64,000 nucleotides of DNA from positions 110,177,121 through 110,241,120 of the forward strand of contig CM038222.1 in assembly GCA_021442155.1 (NCBI GenBank). Direction: 5' to 3'. A program made the position numbers and the translations under genes. Numbering within the stretch: the stretch's first letter is position 1; each line of letters begins with the position of its first letter. Shown here one piece after another: positions 1 through 11,389 of this stretch. The notes beneath the pieces were generated by a model. That model was not told where the DNA came from and did not search any database. It worked only from the letters and a program-made list of their open reading frames with translations. This DNA comes from Cymbidium sinense (taxonomy: Eukaryota; Streptophyta; Magnoliopsida; Asparagales; Orchidaceae).

Positions 1-3000
1 AGGGACTATTTCTTAGTTATTTTCCAGAGTACATTTCCATAGGAGGGTTAATTGATGCATATGTTAAGTAAAAGTTCATTTGGTAAATTAATTATAAAAT
101 CAGATCAAATTAAAATGATGTTTGGTCTAGAAGATAATACAAATTCAATTCATGGATTTCCCTTTTTATTTTTAATAATATAAAATCATTAAAGAGGTTA
201 TGGTTAATCCATGTGTGTGGGAAAACTATAAGAGTACTTAATTTAGATTATTCCTTAATCTAATTAACTCTTAAACATATTTTAATTTTTTAAAAGCCTA
301 TCATTGGAGGCTCATGATTAAGTAGTTAATTAAATTAAAGAGGCTTATGAAAGGGAAATTAAATTAATTTCTTAATAATTTCAACTTAATCAATCCATAA
401 ATTTTACTAATTATTTTTGCTTAAATACATTAAATCACTAACATGGGATGGGACAAAACATCAAATATCATTTCTCCTCTTTAAGTTTTAATAATTCAAA
501 TCCAAATATAAAATTTCATGAAAGTTTTGGTTAATCTTAAAGACTATTATTTGACTTGATTGTCCTTAAGAATTAATGTGATTGAATGCATTATGTGGTG
601 ATGTTTGGGTGTTCCTTTTCAATCATTATAGATTTCTATGCCATTTATATGATGCATTCATGTTTTCAAGCGAAAGAATCAAATGAATATGGTTATATAT
701 GTATAAGTTGCATGTGTTGAATTAATCTCAAATTATTTTTAAAATCATAATAAATAATGAAAATCTAAATTAATGTTGGCTATGAATATTCAATAAGGTA
801 ATTTAAGAATGTTAAACTATTTCTCTATTTTGATAGTTCATGTGACATGTGTTTGAATGTTTGCAAGTATATAGTCTAGACATCTTGGGAACACAAGCTT
901 TTAACTAGCCCCAAGGTGGTCTTAGATTATCTCACTTCTCTGGTTTAACAATGACATGTACTTGCTTAATTTTATTCATATGTATACATGTATTAGAATT
1001 TGTATAGAACTTTACTTCACATGAGTAAATAATTTGTTATAATACAACTTTAGCATAATTTTGATCTTTATGCTAATGTATAAATTTATATGTATTTAAG
1101 ATAGCAAGAATATAGTCTAGATATCCCAAGAACACGAGGGTTTAAGTAGCCCCACAGAGTTCTTAGATTACCTAACTTCCTTGATTTGACAATGGCACGT
1201 ACTTGCTTAAATCTCTAATACATTTGTATGTATACTTAGCTAAGGAATGGAATCTCTATTTTCTATCAAAAATACATGCATTAATAATCATTCAGGTGTG
1301 CTAAAAATACACATGTGTACATTACATGTATAGGTATGCTAAATTAAATAGCATAAATAATAAAAATGAAAACATATGTATGGTACTAATGATGAAAAAG
1401 AATGGTGGAATATTATCCACGTTATAGTGGTTCAATCTCATTAATATTAAGATGCCTTTCATGTTTGGATAAAATTCTTTAAGACTAACCCAAACTTAAG
1501 TTTAATAAAAATGCTTAATAAGCCATTCACTAAAGCAACCCAAGTCGTATTAATACACCCTTAGAAAAAAACTTAGGATAGGGATGAAGGAATTCAAATA
1601 TCTCTCCTCTCTTTATAATAATTAGATATTAAATAGGTGTCAAATGAAATTAAAAAAAAAATACAAATTAAAATTAAACAATCCTTTTAATACCCTGAAG
1701 TGGAACATCCCCTAATGTTTAACATAAATAATTCCAAAACTTAGATAATCATAATTCTAAAGCCTAACTACGACATACCACATCAAAGCTTAGCACATAT
1801 AATAGAATACTAAGTCACCAGTTCTAGCTTTAGGTTAGGCCAGTGTATGTTGCGATGTTGTTGTTTATTTTATGATGTAATATTTGAGACTGGATGTTAG
1901 GATTACTTATCAGTAGACTAGATGTTGGACTGCTATTAGCCTAATGATGTTATGCATATGGGATTATGCTAAAGAGAGTCATTGTAATAATAAATATAAA
2001 TGTTCTTGCTTGCAGGTTGCTTACCCCCTTAGCATAATCCACATTTGGATAGGTGGGCTTGGTTACCCATGTGCAGCATGCTAAGTCCAAATTTATGGAA
2101 TTTAACTGCTTGGCTTATATGTTTGTTTAGCTAACATATATTTTGTAGGTATAATTAGATTTTATTTTCTATATATATGTAATTTTTTCAAATATGGTTA
2201 GGATTAGTGTTATGGGATTTAGGATAAGTAGAAGCTAGAAGGCAAAGACCTGGGAGGCCTTGTGAATCCTGGAGCAAATTAATCCAAGATAAGGAAGATG
2301 AATAAAGATAAAGAATGAAGACCTTGATAGCATTTATTTCATTGTAATTATAATATTATCTCTTTTATAATCCATGTTGTATAAGGGTAGAGCTTGGCCA
2401 CCCAACTTCTTTTTTTTAGGGTGTATGGCGGTACCTAGCCAAACTAGCCTTTTATTCTTTTATAAAAGTTTATAAATGTTTGATTATCATGTTTATTTTG
2501 TGCAATATAAATGTCATATTTTTCATAGGTTTCTTAAAGTTTGATGATTGAATGTGTCAGCTGGATGTGATAGGCTTTTTAGGATAAAAGTAATTTTTCT
2601 TCCCCCATTAAAAAACTCAACTAAATTTTAAATATAATTCACAACCTCAACTTAAATCCTAGGTTATAATCATAATAATTAAAAGATTTAGCAACCCCTT
2701 AGTTGAATAATGTATGTTATAATAATCATGCATATCATCTTATTTCTCTTATGAATAGGGAGTGTCTCCATTCTTGCACGATGGGGGAATGCTTGACTTT
2801 TTAGGGCATCCCTTGTAGTGGAGAACATCTCCACTCACTGATTTATCCCATAATCTCATTTCATCATGCCTATAGGAATAATTATCTCAAGCCTTAGTCC
2901 AAACGATTGTGTCAAAATGATAAAAAGGATTATAAATTTTGCATTTAGACTAAATTATGTCTTCATGCCAGTCATGATCTGGTCTCTTAGGGAGTGAGTT

Positions 3001-3895
3001 TAGGACTCTAGTCTCCTTCCTAACTAAATAATAGCTTAACTATCTTGCATTTACAAAAGATTTTCCTACATGGTTTTAAAGTGTAAAAGGTGTTAGATGG
3101 TGGCCACTTCAGGTAGTTGTAAGTCCAGACAAGTCTGGATGAGTTTATCCTTTCTTATGGAGGTAACCATTATGTCTCATTTTTTCATTAGACTTAGGCC
3201 ATGCTTTTAGCTTGTGCTTAAACATCCTATATTTAAGATATGAGGCTACTTATTTTCTTCAGGATATGAGTATAAGTCCTCACCTTTTAGGCATTTTCAC
3301 AATCTTATATTGATGGACTATAATCCCTAGTATTCTAATAAAGATTCTAACTTTAAAAAAAAAGAAGGAAATTCTCTCTTTCAAATATGTATAGCCTCAT
3401 TATAAGATAGATTGGAGCACTTACTAGGCTCCCTAGTATCATGGGTGCTCTCTACTTATCGTCCTTTGGAATCCAAAATTAAGTCTTTCCATTTGAACTC
3501 TCCCACTTGACTTTCACAAATACCTAATCATTTGATAGTGTAGATTTTAAGTCTTTGGAGAAATTGATTGACTACTTTAATCGAGAGTTTTTTTAAGAAA
3601 ATTATATTTCCTTAGATGCAATTAACTATAGGATCTTGCTTCTATAGGGAACTAAAAATCCTAACATAAAATAAACCTTGCTTTACTTCTCCATGTAAAG
3701 TAGGGGAAAGATCTCTAGTACATATGAAGACTCATCTGCCTTAGGAGTCCTTATTAGGTGATTAAGTCAATTGTAGGGTGATGTTTCCATCTTTTGAGAT
3801 GGTACATCATACCTTAATATTGTACCTGATCACTTCAATAAGTACCCCCTAAGCTTTACATGGTATTCCAATGACTCTAAATTAAAACACCATAG
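1..3895 (+). repeat. Tat/Ogre-family LTR, cut off by the left window edge
   Basis: This segment is homologous, in the same orientation, to 39700-43578 and, reversed, to 19687-22890, 45944-49140 and 49200-50000. Shared landmarks are two blocks around 867-960 and 1110-1205 ending in a run like tagcccca...ttagatta, the block at 2030-2090 (cataatcc...gctaagtcc), and the terminal block at 3740-3895 ending in aaaacaccata. That terminal block is the U5 end of the LTR in every copy. No primer-binding site like that at 45917-45935 follows the end, so this may be a solo LTR or a 3' LTR. It carries no coding region. The left boundary is outside the window. Confidence 0.75.
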
Positions 3896-5099
3896 TGACA
3901 GGTTTAGCCTACATTATGTTAGAGTCAATTTTCAATAATTTTCCTAGCAATAAGTGAATCTAATATTTTCATGATAAAAACTTAAATCGTCTTGAGAGAG
4001 GAGCTCTATATAGGGTATCATTAAGAAGAGATGTCTTTTTCTATCTCTCGCTCTCTCTCTTTCTCTCTCTCTTTCTTACTTTCTTTTCCACTTTATGTCT
4101 TCCCTAATCCCACCCCATCTCTCTTAACTCTAATCTTAAAAAAATTCTCTTTAATCTATACATGTGTATCTACTTTTAACATTTTTTACTTAAATATAAA
4201 TATCTTTCTTAAACTTATTTTATATATTTGTTTATAGAAATTTGAAAAAGTCTAAGAGAATGATGATGTGAGAAGTTGGCAGGAGTGGAATAAGGTGTGA
4301 AACGACCCACCCTTCTTATGTAGTGAACATGCAACTTAAAAAGAGAAATAAGGTTGTAACAGAGAAGAGAAGATTATATAACATATTGTACATGTTTGGC
4401 ATAGAGTTTACTACCATTAGAGAGAAGATTTATACTGGACATGCCTCATTTGAGTATTAGATCAATTAATGATTAATCATGCCACAATAATATTTAAGAG
4501 ATCTAAGAGAAAAATGCATATCCAAGAGAAATTTAAGAGGCGTGTCAATTTATAATGGTTCTCGATAAAGAGAACCACAATAACCTAGAAGCTATCTCCC
4601 TAGATTAGACAAGAAATATTCACTAAACAAAAAAGTACATGCATTGAAAAGAGAAAATTAAAGGATCACACTAATGTAGAATAATCAGAGCTAGAACCTT
4701 CTATCATAAAAACTAGAAGAGGTAATAGATTGAACCAAATAATAAAAATTTTAGATGTGAGAGATGTACCTAAAAATTTTAGTTCTTGGCATCCTCCTAT
4801 GACCACTTAGGCATCAGCATCCCTCCTCCTTAAATCTATTTAAATCATCACAACACAAAGAAAATTATTTTAATCTCGAATAAAAAAAGGAATTTTTATA
4901 TTTTTTTGGAAGCAAGTCTTGCATAAGACATGGCCACCAAACATATAAGATTCCAATGACACCAAATAAAAAATAAATACATGATGTGAGACTAAAGTTC
5001 AACATAAGAAGTTACAAAACTAAGTTAAATATTTATCGTAAGAAAAATTATAAATTTTCATTAAAAATATAATTTGATTTAGGTAGCTTGGCCTATGAA
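3896..5099. other. Unassigned AT-rich stretch with a CT-rich tract
   Basis: I see no gene here. 4034-4104 is a pyrimidine tract rich in CT dinucleotides, and the 68-codon open frame over it is compositional. The stretch lies between the end of the plus-strand LTR and the decayed integrase on the minus strand. It may hold that element's chromodomain or 3' UTR, but I could not recognise either. Confidence 0.5.
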
Positions 5100-5800
5100 T
5101 TTAAGATTTGTATAACATCTTCTTAGCTTTCAATAAGTCTAAGAATACACATAATAGAGAAAAAAAATAAAAAAACATGAAATAAACTCAATATTATGGT
5201 TAGAAATAATGCTCTTTGGAAGGACATATAATTTATTTGCTTCGTAAAAAAATAAATGTGCTATATGAGAAGTATTTGATGTTTTGGAAGTAGTAATGAA
5301 GTGAAACTGTTTAGTAAATCTATTAACTACAACAAAAAATGAATCATACTAATAGTTTTACCAATCTTAAAATAAATTCAATACTAATATTCTCTCAAAG
5401 ATAATTAGGCACAAGTAAATGGGTGTATAATCTAAAATTTTGAGTGCATTTCTTAGTTAAGACACAAGTCTTAAAATTTAACAAAAATCCTAACAACATT
5501 ATAATGTAGTCATAGCTCATAAAATCTATCTTCTATGGACTAAATGGTATTGTCTTTATTAAAATGATTAACTAAACCACTAGCATGTAACTCCTAAATT
5601 AATAAAAATATTTGAGAGCGGGGATATATAATGCTCTCCTTTAAATAGAAAATTATCCCAATGAGTGTAATCATCTATACTTTTTGTAGTATTTTTAATA
5701 AAATTAGTATAAATAACATAAATATCCAAGAACTTTGGATATTATTCAAGTTTTCTATTAAATCCATTAACTAAAATAAATAATATAGATAAACTGCTAC
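5100..5800 (-). pseudogene. Ty3/gypsy integrase, decayed
   Basis: Conceptual minus-strand translation in shifting frames gives the zinc-binding region and core of a plant chromovirus-type integrase. The pre-integrase linker (...DNFLFKGEHYISPLSN) lies near 5600-5660. An HH-type segment with NHFNKDNTI lies near 5520-5560, followed by a degraded CC pair and a YTP..P segment. A core segment SFFVVVNRFTKQFHF lies near 5290-5335 and SIISNHNIEF near 5180-5215. The two catalytic aspartates expected in VDRF and SDRD are asparagine, in AAT or AAC codons. Several stops and at least two frameshifts show it is dead. It follows directly downstream of the RNase H pseudogene, as in a normal gypsy pol order. 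The 3' end is uncertain. Confidence 0.75.
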
Positions 5801-5839
5801 TTGTTGACTAAAAATGTCATCTACTTTATTCTCCATTTA

Positions 5840-6480
5840 AACCTTGGATAGACTCTATCCATTTATTATGTTGAGGGCTTAATTTTTATTGTGAGTTTAA
5901 GACTGTAATAGCCTCATGATATGAGTATAAGACTGAATCTTGGGGAACTAAGTAGTGCCTCCAATGTTATAAAGTTTGAATTAGAGCATAAAATTCTTTA
6001 TCATATGTTGAATATTTTTGCCTAGAATTATCATATTTTTTACTAAAAAAAGCCACTGATCTACTTTCTTAGCTTAAGACTCTTTTTATTGCTACTCCTT
6101 AAGTATCACAAGATATTTAATAATTAATAAAAAAATCAAGTGGCCTTAATAGTGGTGCTTGGGTCATACATTCATTAATTATTTTAAAAGCCTTACCAAT
6201 TGTAAGGGTCCACTTAAAAATTTCTTTATTAATGTAACATATAATGGGAGTTATAATAGTACTAAATCTTCTAACAAATAGCTTATAGAAGGTTCCCAAT
6301 CCATGAAAGCTACTAACATCATGCACTAATTATGGGTATGCCACTCCTCAATAGATTATATATTTTTAGGGTCACGTGGTACTTCATTCTTAGAGATTAT
6401 AAATCCCTAAAAGTTCACAAGGTTAGTAATAAAGGTACACTTATTATGATTAACAAATAAAAGGTGTTCCTAAGTATAAT
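5840..6480 (-). pseudogene. Ty3/gypsy reverse transcriptase C-terminal part and RNase H, decayed
   Basis: The clearest stretch is 6117-6326, which reads VSSFHGLGTFYKLFVRRFST and continues through KEIFKWT to APLLRPLDF. This is the conserved RT thumb and RNase H connection of plant chromoviruses. RNase H follows with KYSTYDKEFYALIQT near 5950-6010, then HWRHYLVPQDSVLYS and a segment ending KWIESIQ near 5840. Upstream at 6330-6480 are remnants of the LGFIIS...IEEW linker. The N-terminal half of RT, including the YxDD box, is absent: protease sequence at 6504 abuts the RT C-terminal part within a few dozen bases, so an internal deletion has occurred. A short duplicated block (gtacactt.ttatgat at 6433 and 6518) lies at the junction. 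Confidence 0.85.
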
Positions 6481-6503
6481 ACAAATCTTTAAGTATAATA
6501 ATA

Positions 6504-6960
6504 TTAATCTTTAATAAAGGTACACTTCTTATGATCTTTAAAACCATTTCTTCTTATGATAATAATTGTAATACCTTTTTTTGTCATTTTTAATTTGATC
6601 TTAGTATTAGTTGTAGGTTGAATGTTCTTTCTATGCAAGGATAGGTATAATGTAATTAGTTTCCTATCATAGAATAACACGTGTTGACCTTTCCAATGTG
6701 ACATTCCTATTAAATGACAATGATCTATCTAAAATCACACTTCCTACTTACATAACATAACATAAAATCTCATCAAAGTAGGAATTAAATTTAATGATAC
6801 TAAACATTCTTTCTAATATGAATAGATGTTTTATTAACCTAAAATATGGTGTAAGTACTAGGTGATCCATTGGGAATAACTTAAGGCATGATATGGTGAC
6901 TATAGATATTTCATTTATGCAATTTCCACTATTTATCACAATCATATATGCTTTTTCTCC
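6504..6960 (-). pseudogene. Ty3/gypsy aspartic protease, decayed
   Basis: The 65-codon open frame 6748-6945 reads MIVINSGNCINEISIVTISC, then FSIIKFNSYFDEILCYVM. This matches the retropepsin of plant chromoviruses, where the active site is normally D-S/T-G in a VIIDSGSC-like context and the domain ends near DEVLCDV. Here the catalytic Asp is Asn (AAT codon). The flap-proximal C-terminal LGRPW region is scrambled in 6600-6740. The domain lies between gag remnants (above 7060) and RT/RNase H remnants (below 6480), as expected for a gag-pol polyprotein. It is a pseudogene. Confidence 0.8.
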
Positions 6961-7059
6961 TATTCAAATAAAAGTATGAAAGGTTGTGTAAAAATGCATT
7001 TAACAACTACTAAAGACTCATAATGTTGTAAGTCATTTAAAAAAATCATCACCATAATA

Positions 7060-7470
7060 TTTAGCTTCTAAGGCATTTTTAAAAATTAATCTTCCACGTT
7101 AAACTCCATTTGTAGAGTTTCGGCCTAGCTATCCCTCTTTTATTTATGCTAACTTAATTTGGTATGTTGCTATGATATAATCTCTTGTGACCCTATAGGA
7201 TAATTTTTGTGTATCAACCGTTCTTAAGAATAAATATCATTAAATATTGTCACATATGCCTTTCCTAAATCATGATAATATAATACTATTATCTTCTTCA
7301 ACTCCACATTGCATTAATTATTCATTAAATCATACAATATACTCAAACATTGATTTACATCTTTAATTAGTCTTTGGCACTAATTTAATAAAATCATTCA
7401 ATATTTTTTCTTAAATAGACCTTTAATTATCTCTTAGTGTCTTTTTGTTTTAAACCTTTAATTATCTTCT
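7060..7470 (-). pseudogene. Ty3/gypsy gag fragment
   Basis: Minus-strand translation across frameshifts gives a stretch of the form KSMFEYIV.FNE.LMQCGVEEDN near 7290-7370, then a segment like LS.FRKGICDNI and LRTVDT near 7200-7285. The pattern of S-V-x-E-Y-x-x-x-F followed by a GV-E-D segment and an R-F-R-x-G-L segment is typical of the retrotransposon gag (UBN2/RVT-gag type) domain of chromoviruses. No zinc knuckle is visible between this fragment and the protease. It has several stops. It lies directly upstream of the protease pseudogene on the same strand and probably belongs to the same element. Confidence 0.55.
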
Positions 7471-7479
7471 AAGTATTAA

Positions 7480-8310
7480 GACTTAAGATTTTGAATATAA
7501 AGAAGAGCATGAGATGTGAGATTCTCTTTACAAATAGAACCTTTCTCTCCTTTCTCCTTCATGTGTAATGCAAAAACCCTACACCCACTCCTTTTTCTCT
7601 TCCAAGGCAAGAAGGATGCCACTCTCTCACAAGAGGTACAAAGAAAAATCTCTCAAAGAAAAATAAAGCATACACAAGTCCTCTCACTAAAGAACACAAG
7701 AATCAAGGCCAGGTAAATGAAAAATATACAACCAAATGCAACCTTACTAATAATGATTTCTTAGAAGAAAAGAGGAGAAAGAGATCTCCCCACCCTTCTC
7801 TTAGCACTCTTTCCTATGCCTCTTTGAAAATTTTTCATATTTAGAATTGTTGAGTTAAGTCCTCCAAAAGGAGGTATTTATAAGGAAGAGGTTTAAGAAA
7901 ATTAATAAACTTATTCTTAAAAAAGATAGTCTAATTGTATTGTACAATCAGTTCAATTTGCTAGGTTAGAGCCCTAGAAGATCAATCATCCCAAATAGCT
8001 GTAACTATTCATACCTACAATCATGAATCATATTGTATAAATAGTAAAATAAAAAATAGCTCCCTATTTGTTTTTTCTATTTGCTACAATGTATAGTATG
8101 AATGAATTTTAAGAAAAATACTCAAAAATTGAATCCCTCAAAATCAGGATTATAATTAGATAATTAACAAATAAGGATTGTATTATACGACTAACATCAT
8201 ACTATACGACCAGAGAATTTAAGCATGATTTATTATTACCCAAATTAATCCTAGTGGTTATCATAATTAACAAGAGTGAATCATATAGTATAAGTATAAT
8301 CATCTTGTAC
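7480..8310 (-). repeat. Copia-like LTR sequence, promoter-distal part
   Basis: I infer this is the lower part of an LTR read on the minus strand, continued at 10741-11170 beyond an inserted solo LTR. On the minus strand there is a TATAAATA box (plus-strand positions 7875-7882) next to a small CCTCC/GGAGG hairpin (7861-7874). An AG-rich, leader-like region follows, with repeated gagag and ttgtgag motifs ending near 7510. This layout resembles R/U5 regions of plant copia LTRs. Both parts share unusual motifs of the type ..gtac.at/atacgac... The open frame at 7516-7716 on the plus strand is antisense to this leader. Type and exact ends are uncertain. Confidence 0.4.
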
Positions 8311-8315
8311 GATCA

Positions 8316-10735
8316 TGTGGAGAAAATTTATGTCACTAGGTGGATTTTAGAAGTTTCTTATTTATGAGCTCAAATACATCATTAAAGAATAATATATCAT
8401 CTTAAAAGATGGAAATATCACCTTGCAATGGATGTGATACTTAATAAAAGACACCTAAAATAGATGGGTCTATGAGGTTCCAAAGATTCTTTCCTTGAAC
8501 AATATGGTGAAATAGAATAGGGTTTATTGATTATAGATTTCTGAGTTTCTTATAAGGGGAAACCCTTATAATTAATTACATCTTATGAAAATAGTCGATT
8601 AAAAAAATTGATTTTTACTTCTATATAGATTTCAAAACTTATTTTAAAAGGATGGTTAATTAAAAAATTTAAATGAGAATGCTTCAAGAAGGAAGAGTTA
8701 TTTTCAGAAGCCAATCGTGAATAAGTTCTAGATACTAGGATGCCTAGTATGCATTTCAAACAATCCTACGGTTGGACTTTACATTTTTAAAATTAAAATT
8801 ATTGAGATTCTAAGTTTACATTTTATTAGAAATCCAGGGCTTAAATTCTGATAGCACAAGACTGTAGAATTTCCTAAGAGTTGAAGACTTACTCCAATAG
8901 GATGCTTCATACTCTAATTCTAAAGGTTCTTCTAACATAAGTCAGAAGCTTGATCTAATCTAGTAACATGAATTTGATAATTATTAGTTCCTTCTCTCAC
9001 TTGAGAAAATAAACCTATCTCTGACTCTTCTAGACTTACTTCCTACCTAGATGGGTATCTAGCTAACACCACCTAAGAGATTTTAAATCCATGAGTTAAG
9101 TCATATGAATGCAAGGTGGCTGAGCTATAGTACTTAAGTAAAGAAACTAAGAGCCTATAATCACTCCTTAACCCTAAGATAATGACTAATATATTATGCA
9201 CCTTACTAATACAAAACTTTTATTTTATTTATCTATTTTTGGTTCACAATTTTTTAAAGATTTAGTTATGCAAATTTATGCCTAAGATGGGATGTAGTTA
9301 GAAACATGTCATGGGCCAAATCAATACAAGAAGGCATACATCTCTAAAAAGGCTGGTCATCCTAATAGGTCAAATTATCCCTTATGTGTAATAGGTGAAG
9401 CACCCAATTCAAGAAGTATGAAGAGTATGCTTATATGATTCACAAAGTATAGTTATTTTTATTTTCTTTATTTTTTATGTCATGAATTTTATTTATAATG
9501 AGGTTATGAATTATTTATTTATATTTGAGTTATTTTAATTTAATTTGGCAGAAATTTTTTTAAAAGACTAACATATCCAAGCTTTTCATCATAAAACATA
9601 GGAATCACAGGTAGAAACTTATGAAAAAACATGCAGTTCTATTATACACGATAAAATAAATTAAATCAAATAGATTACATAAAATAAGCCAATGTGGTTG
9701 AGTACCACTTTACAACCTAGAAGAAAAGGAAATGGGCAGCCAAGCTCTGACCTTATACAACCTAGCATAGAACTAAAGTCTTGATCTTTGCTGGTCATCA
9801 TTTATGATTATCACATTCTTGAAGGACCTCCTCAGGCTCCATAAGTGACCACCAATAGCTAAAGTTAGCTTCTATTATTCTTAGACCACATAGATCCTAA
9901 CTTAATTTTAGGCTTAAATTACATTTTAATGTTCAAAATAAAATCCTAAATGCTATGAAATAAATGTCAAGAAAAACATACAGCATACCAACAACTTATA
10001 TTTCAAACTTATGGTCTTAGCACCCAATTTTACTAAGCTCACCTACCCAATTGGGTTATGCTTATGGCTTAAGCAACACATATAAGCAAACCATATTTAT
10101 TATATTTATTATAGCATTCCTATTAGCACAGCCTCCTGTAGAAAATAATATTAGTTTAAAAATAATGCCCTAACATCTAGAGTAGTGAATAAATAACTCT
10201 TAGCCATACAATCTAATATATTACATCAAAAAATAAGAAAATAATCACATCACATTACATCATAAATCTTCAACCTAACCTAAGGTCGGTGACCTAAGAT
10301 TCTAGTGTGTGAATGGAGGGCTGGTGTGGCTGCATTAAGTATTTTTAGGTTCAAGTTTTGATTTGAGTTCCAATTTTGTTCAATTTTATCAATGGAAGGT
10401 TTTAATTTAAATGAGTAATTGATTTATGATTTTATTCTAATTTTAGGTTTATTTTTATGCTAAACTTGGATTTATGTTTTAAAGAATGAATAATAAATTA
10501 TATTCTATTTATGATAGAATCCATTTTATTCAACATCCTCATCCTAGTAGAATTGAATCTCCACCTTAAGATGAAAATCCATTCTAAGGGGAAAACTAAG
10601 AACCGATGTAACTTAATTAACTCTTTTAAATTTATTTGAAGGATTTAATTGAATTGGATTTTATCTGATAAATGTTTCTTTGATTTAAATCATATCATAA
10701 ATCTTTTTTTTGATTAAGCTGACTTAACAAAATAG
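8316..10735 (-). mobile_element. Solo LTR, divergent subfamily of the Tat/Ogre LTR, with GATCA duplication
   Basis: Homologous to 19571-19686 plus 57552-59900 and, more distantly, to 19687-22000. Shared landmarks: the U5 end tgtggagaaaatttatg at 8316; the block aaaagatgg..atatcacc at 8400-8425; the block ccaaatcaatac near 9317; the block cagccaagctctgacc near 9737; and the block around 10260-10300 that ends in a gtgacctaag-like stretch. The flanking pentamers 8311-8315 and 10736-10740 are both GATCA, which fixes the insertion. It carries no coding potential. At about 2.4 kb it is shorter than the other copies, so its 5' half (minus sense) is probably deleted. Confidence 0.65.
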
Positions 10736-10740
10736 GATCA

Positions 10741-11170
10741 TCGTACATTACAATATGAATCGTACAATATGTTCTCTTTTAAAAAAATTTAATTTTTGAA
10801 AATTTAATTTTTTTTATGTTCTCTCAAGTGTATATGTTCTTGGTTGTCATTCATCATTAACATGTCACATGCATAAGCACAAAAATATAAATACTAGACA
10901 TGAAAATACAAAATTTGAAATTGACTTGAATCTTCTAGCAATAATCATTCATTATTTATAATCTTCATGAAACCTTGATGAACATTTTGACAATCAGCCA
11001 TAGTTCATGCTCTCACAATGAACCTTGATTTTTTTGCTTAATTTTGGTTCATGAATTAAAGATTTAACATATCCTTCACACACAGCTGATCAGTAAAAAA
11101 ATTAATTTATTCAACCATAAATGATTGTGATTATCAAAACTTAGCATATTAAGTGAATGCTCATGGGGCA
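10741..11170 (-). repeat. Copia-like LTR sequence, start part
   Basis: On the minus strand this begins near 11165 with a run containing tgctaagttttgataatcac. This is similar in kind to the starts of plant copia LTRs, where a ttttgatgataacaa-type run is common. It continues into motifs such as gtacgatt that recur in 7930-8310. The inserted solo LTR (8316-10735) separates it from its presumed continuation. No open frame of note. The assignment is an inference from composition and layout. Confidence 0.4.
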
Positions 11171-11184
11171 AATAGAGGGGTATC

Positions 11185-11389
11185 AACATTTGTCTTTTTA
11201 ACTACATCATTTATTCTCTTTTCATCTTCTTCTTCCTCATTCTCCTCTAAGCACATGATTTTTCCTTATAATGATTTTGCATATATCCTTTCGTATGGCA
11301 CTTGAAACACACTAGCTCTCTAGTTTTAGAAGATGATTTAGTCTTAGTCTTATTAGGTTGGATATAAGAAGATGAAAGTGTTGACTTCA
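11185..11389 (-). pseudogene. Ty3/gypsy gag, zinc-knuckle part
   Basis: Minus-strand translation from 11389 reads KSTLSSSYIQPNKTK, then SSSKTRELVCFKCHTKGYMQ, then after one frameshift an acidic tail LEENEEEEDEKR. This is the CCHC zinc-knuckle region and acidic linker found at the end of chromovirus gag. The first two cysteines are present (CFKC), but the expected His and last Cys are both Tyr, as from CAT/TGT to TAT changes. It is the downstream exon-like half of the gag gene whose other half lies at 14071-14904. The copia-type solo LTR at 11390-14070 separates them. Confidence 0.7.

Noticed and set aside
4031..4237. 68-codon open frame with a hydrophobic Ser/Leu/Phe-rich product
   Set aside because: It translates a CT-rich tract. 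The composition accounts for the apparent signal-peptide or membrane character.
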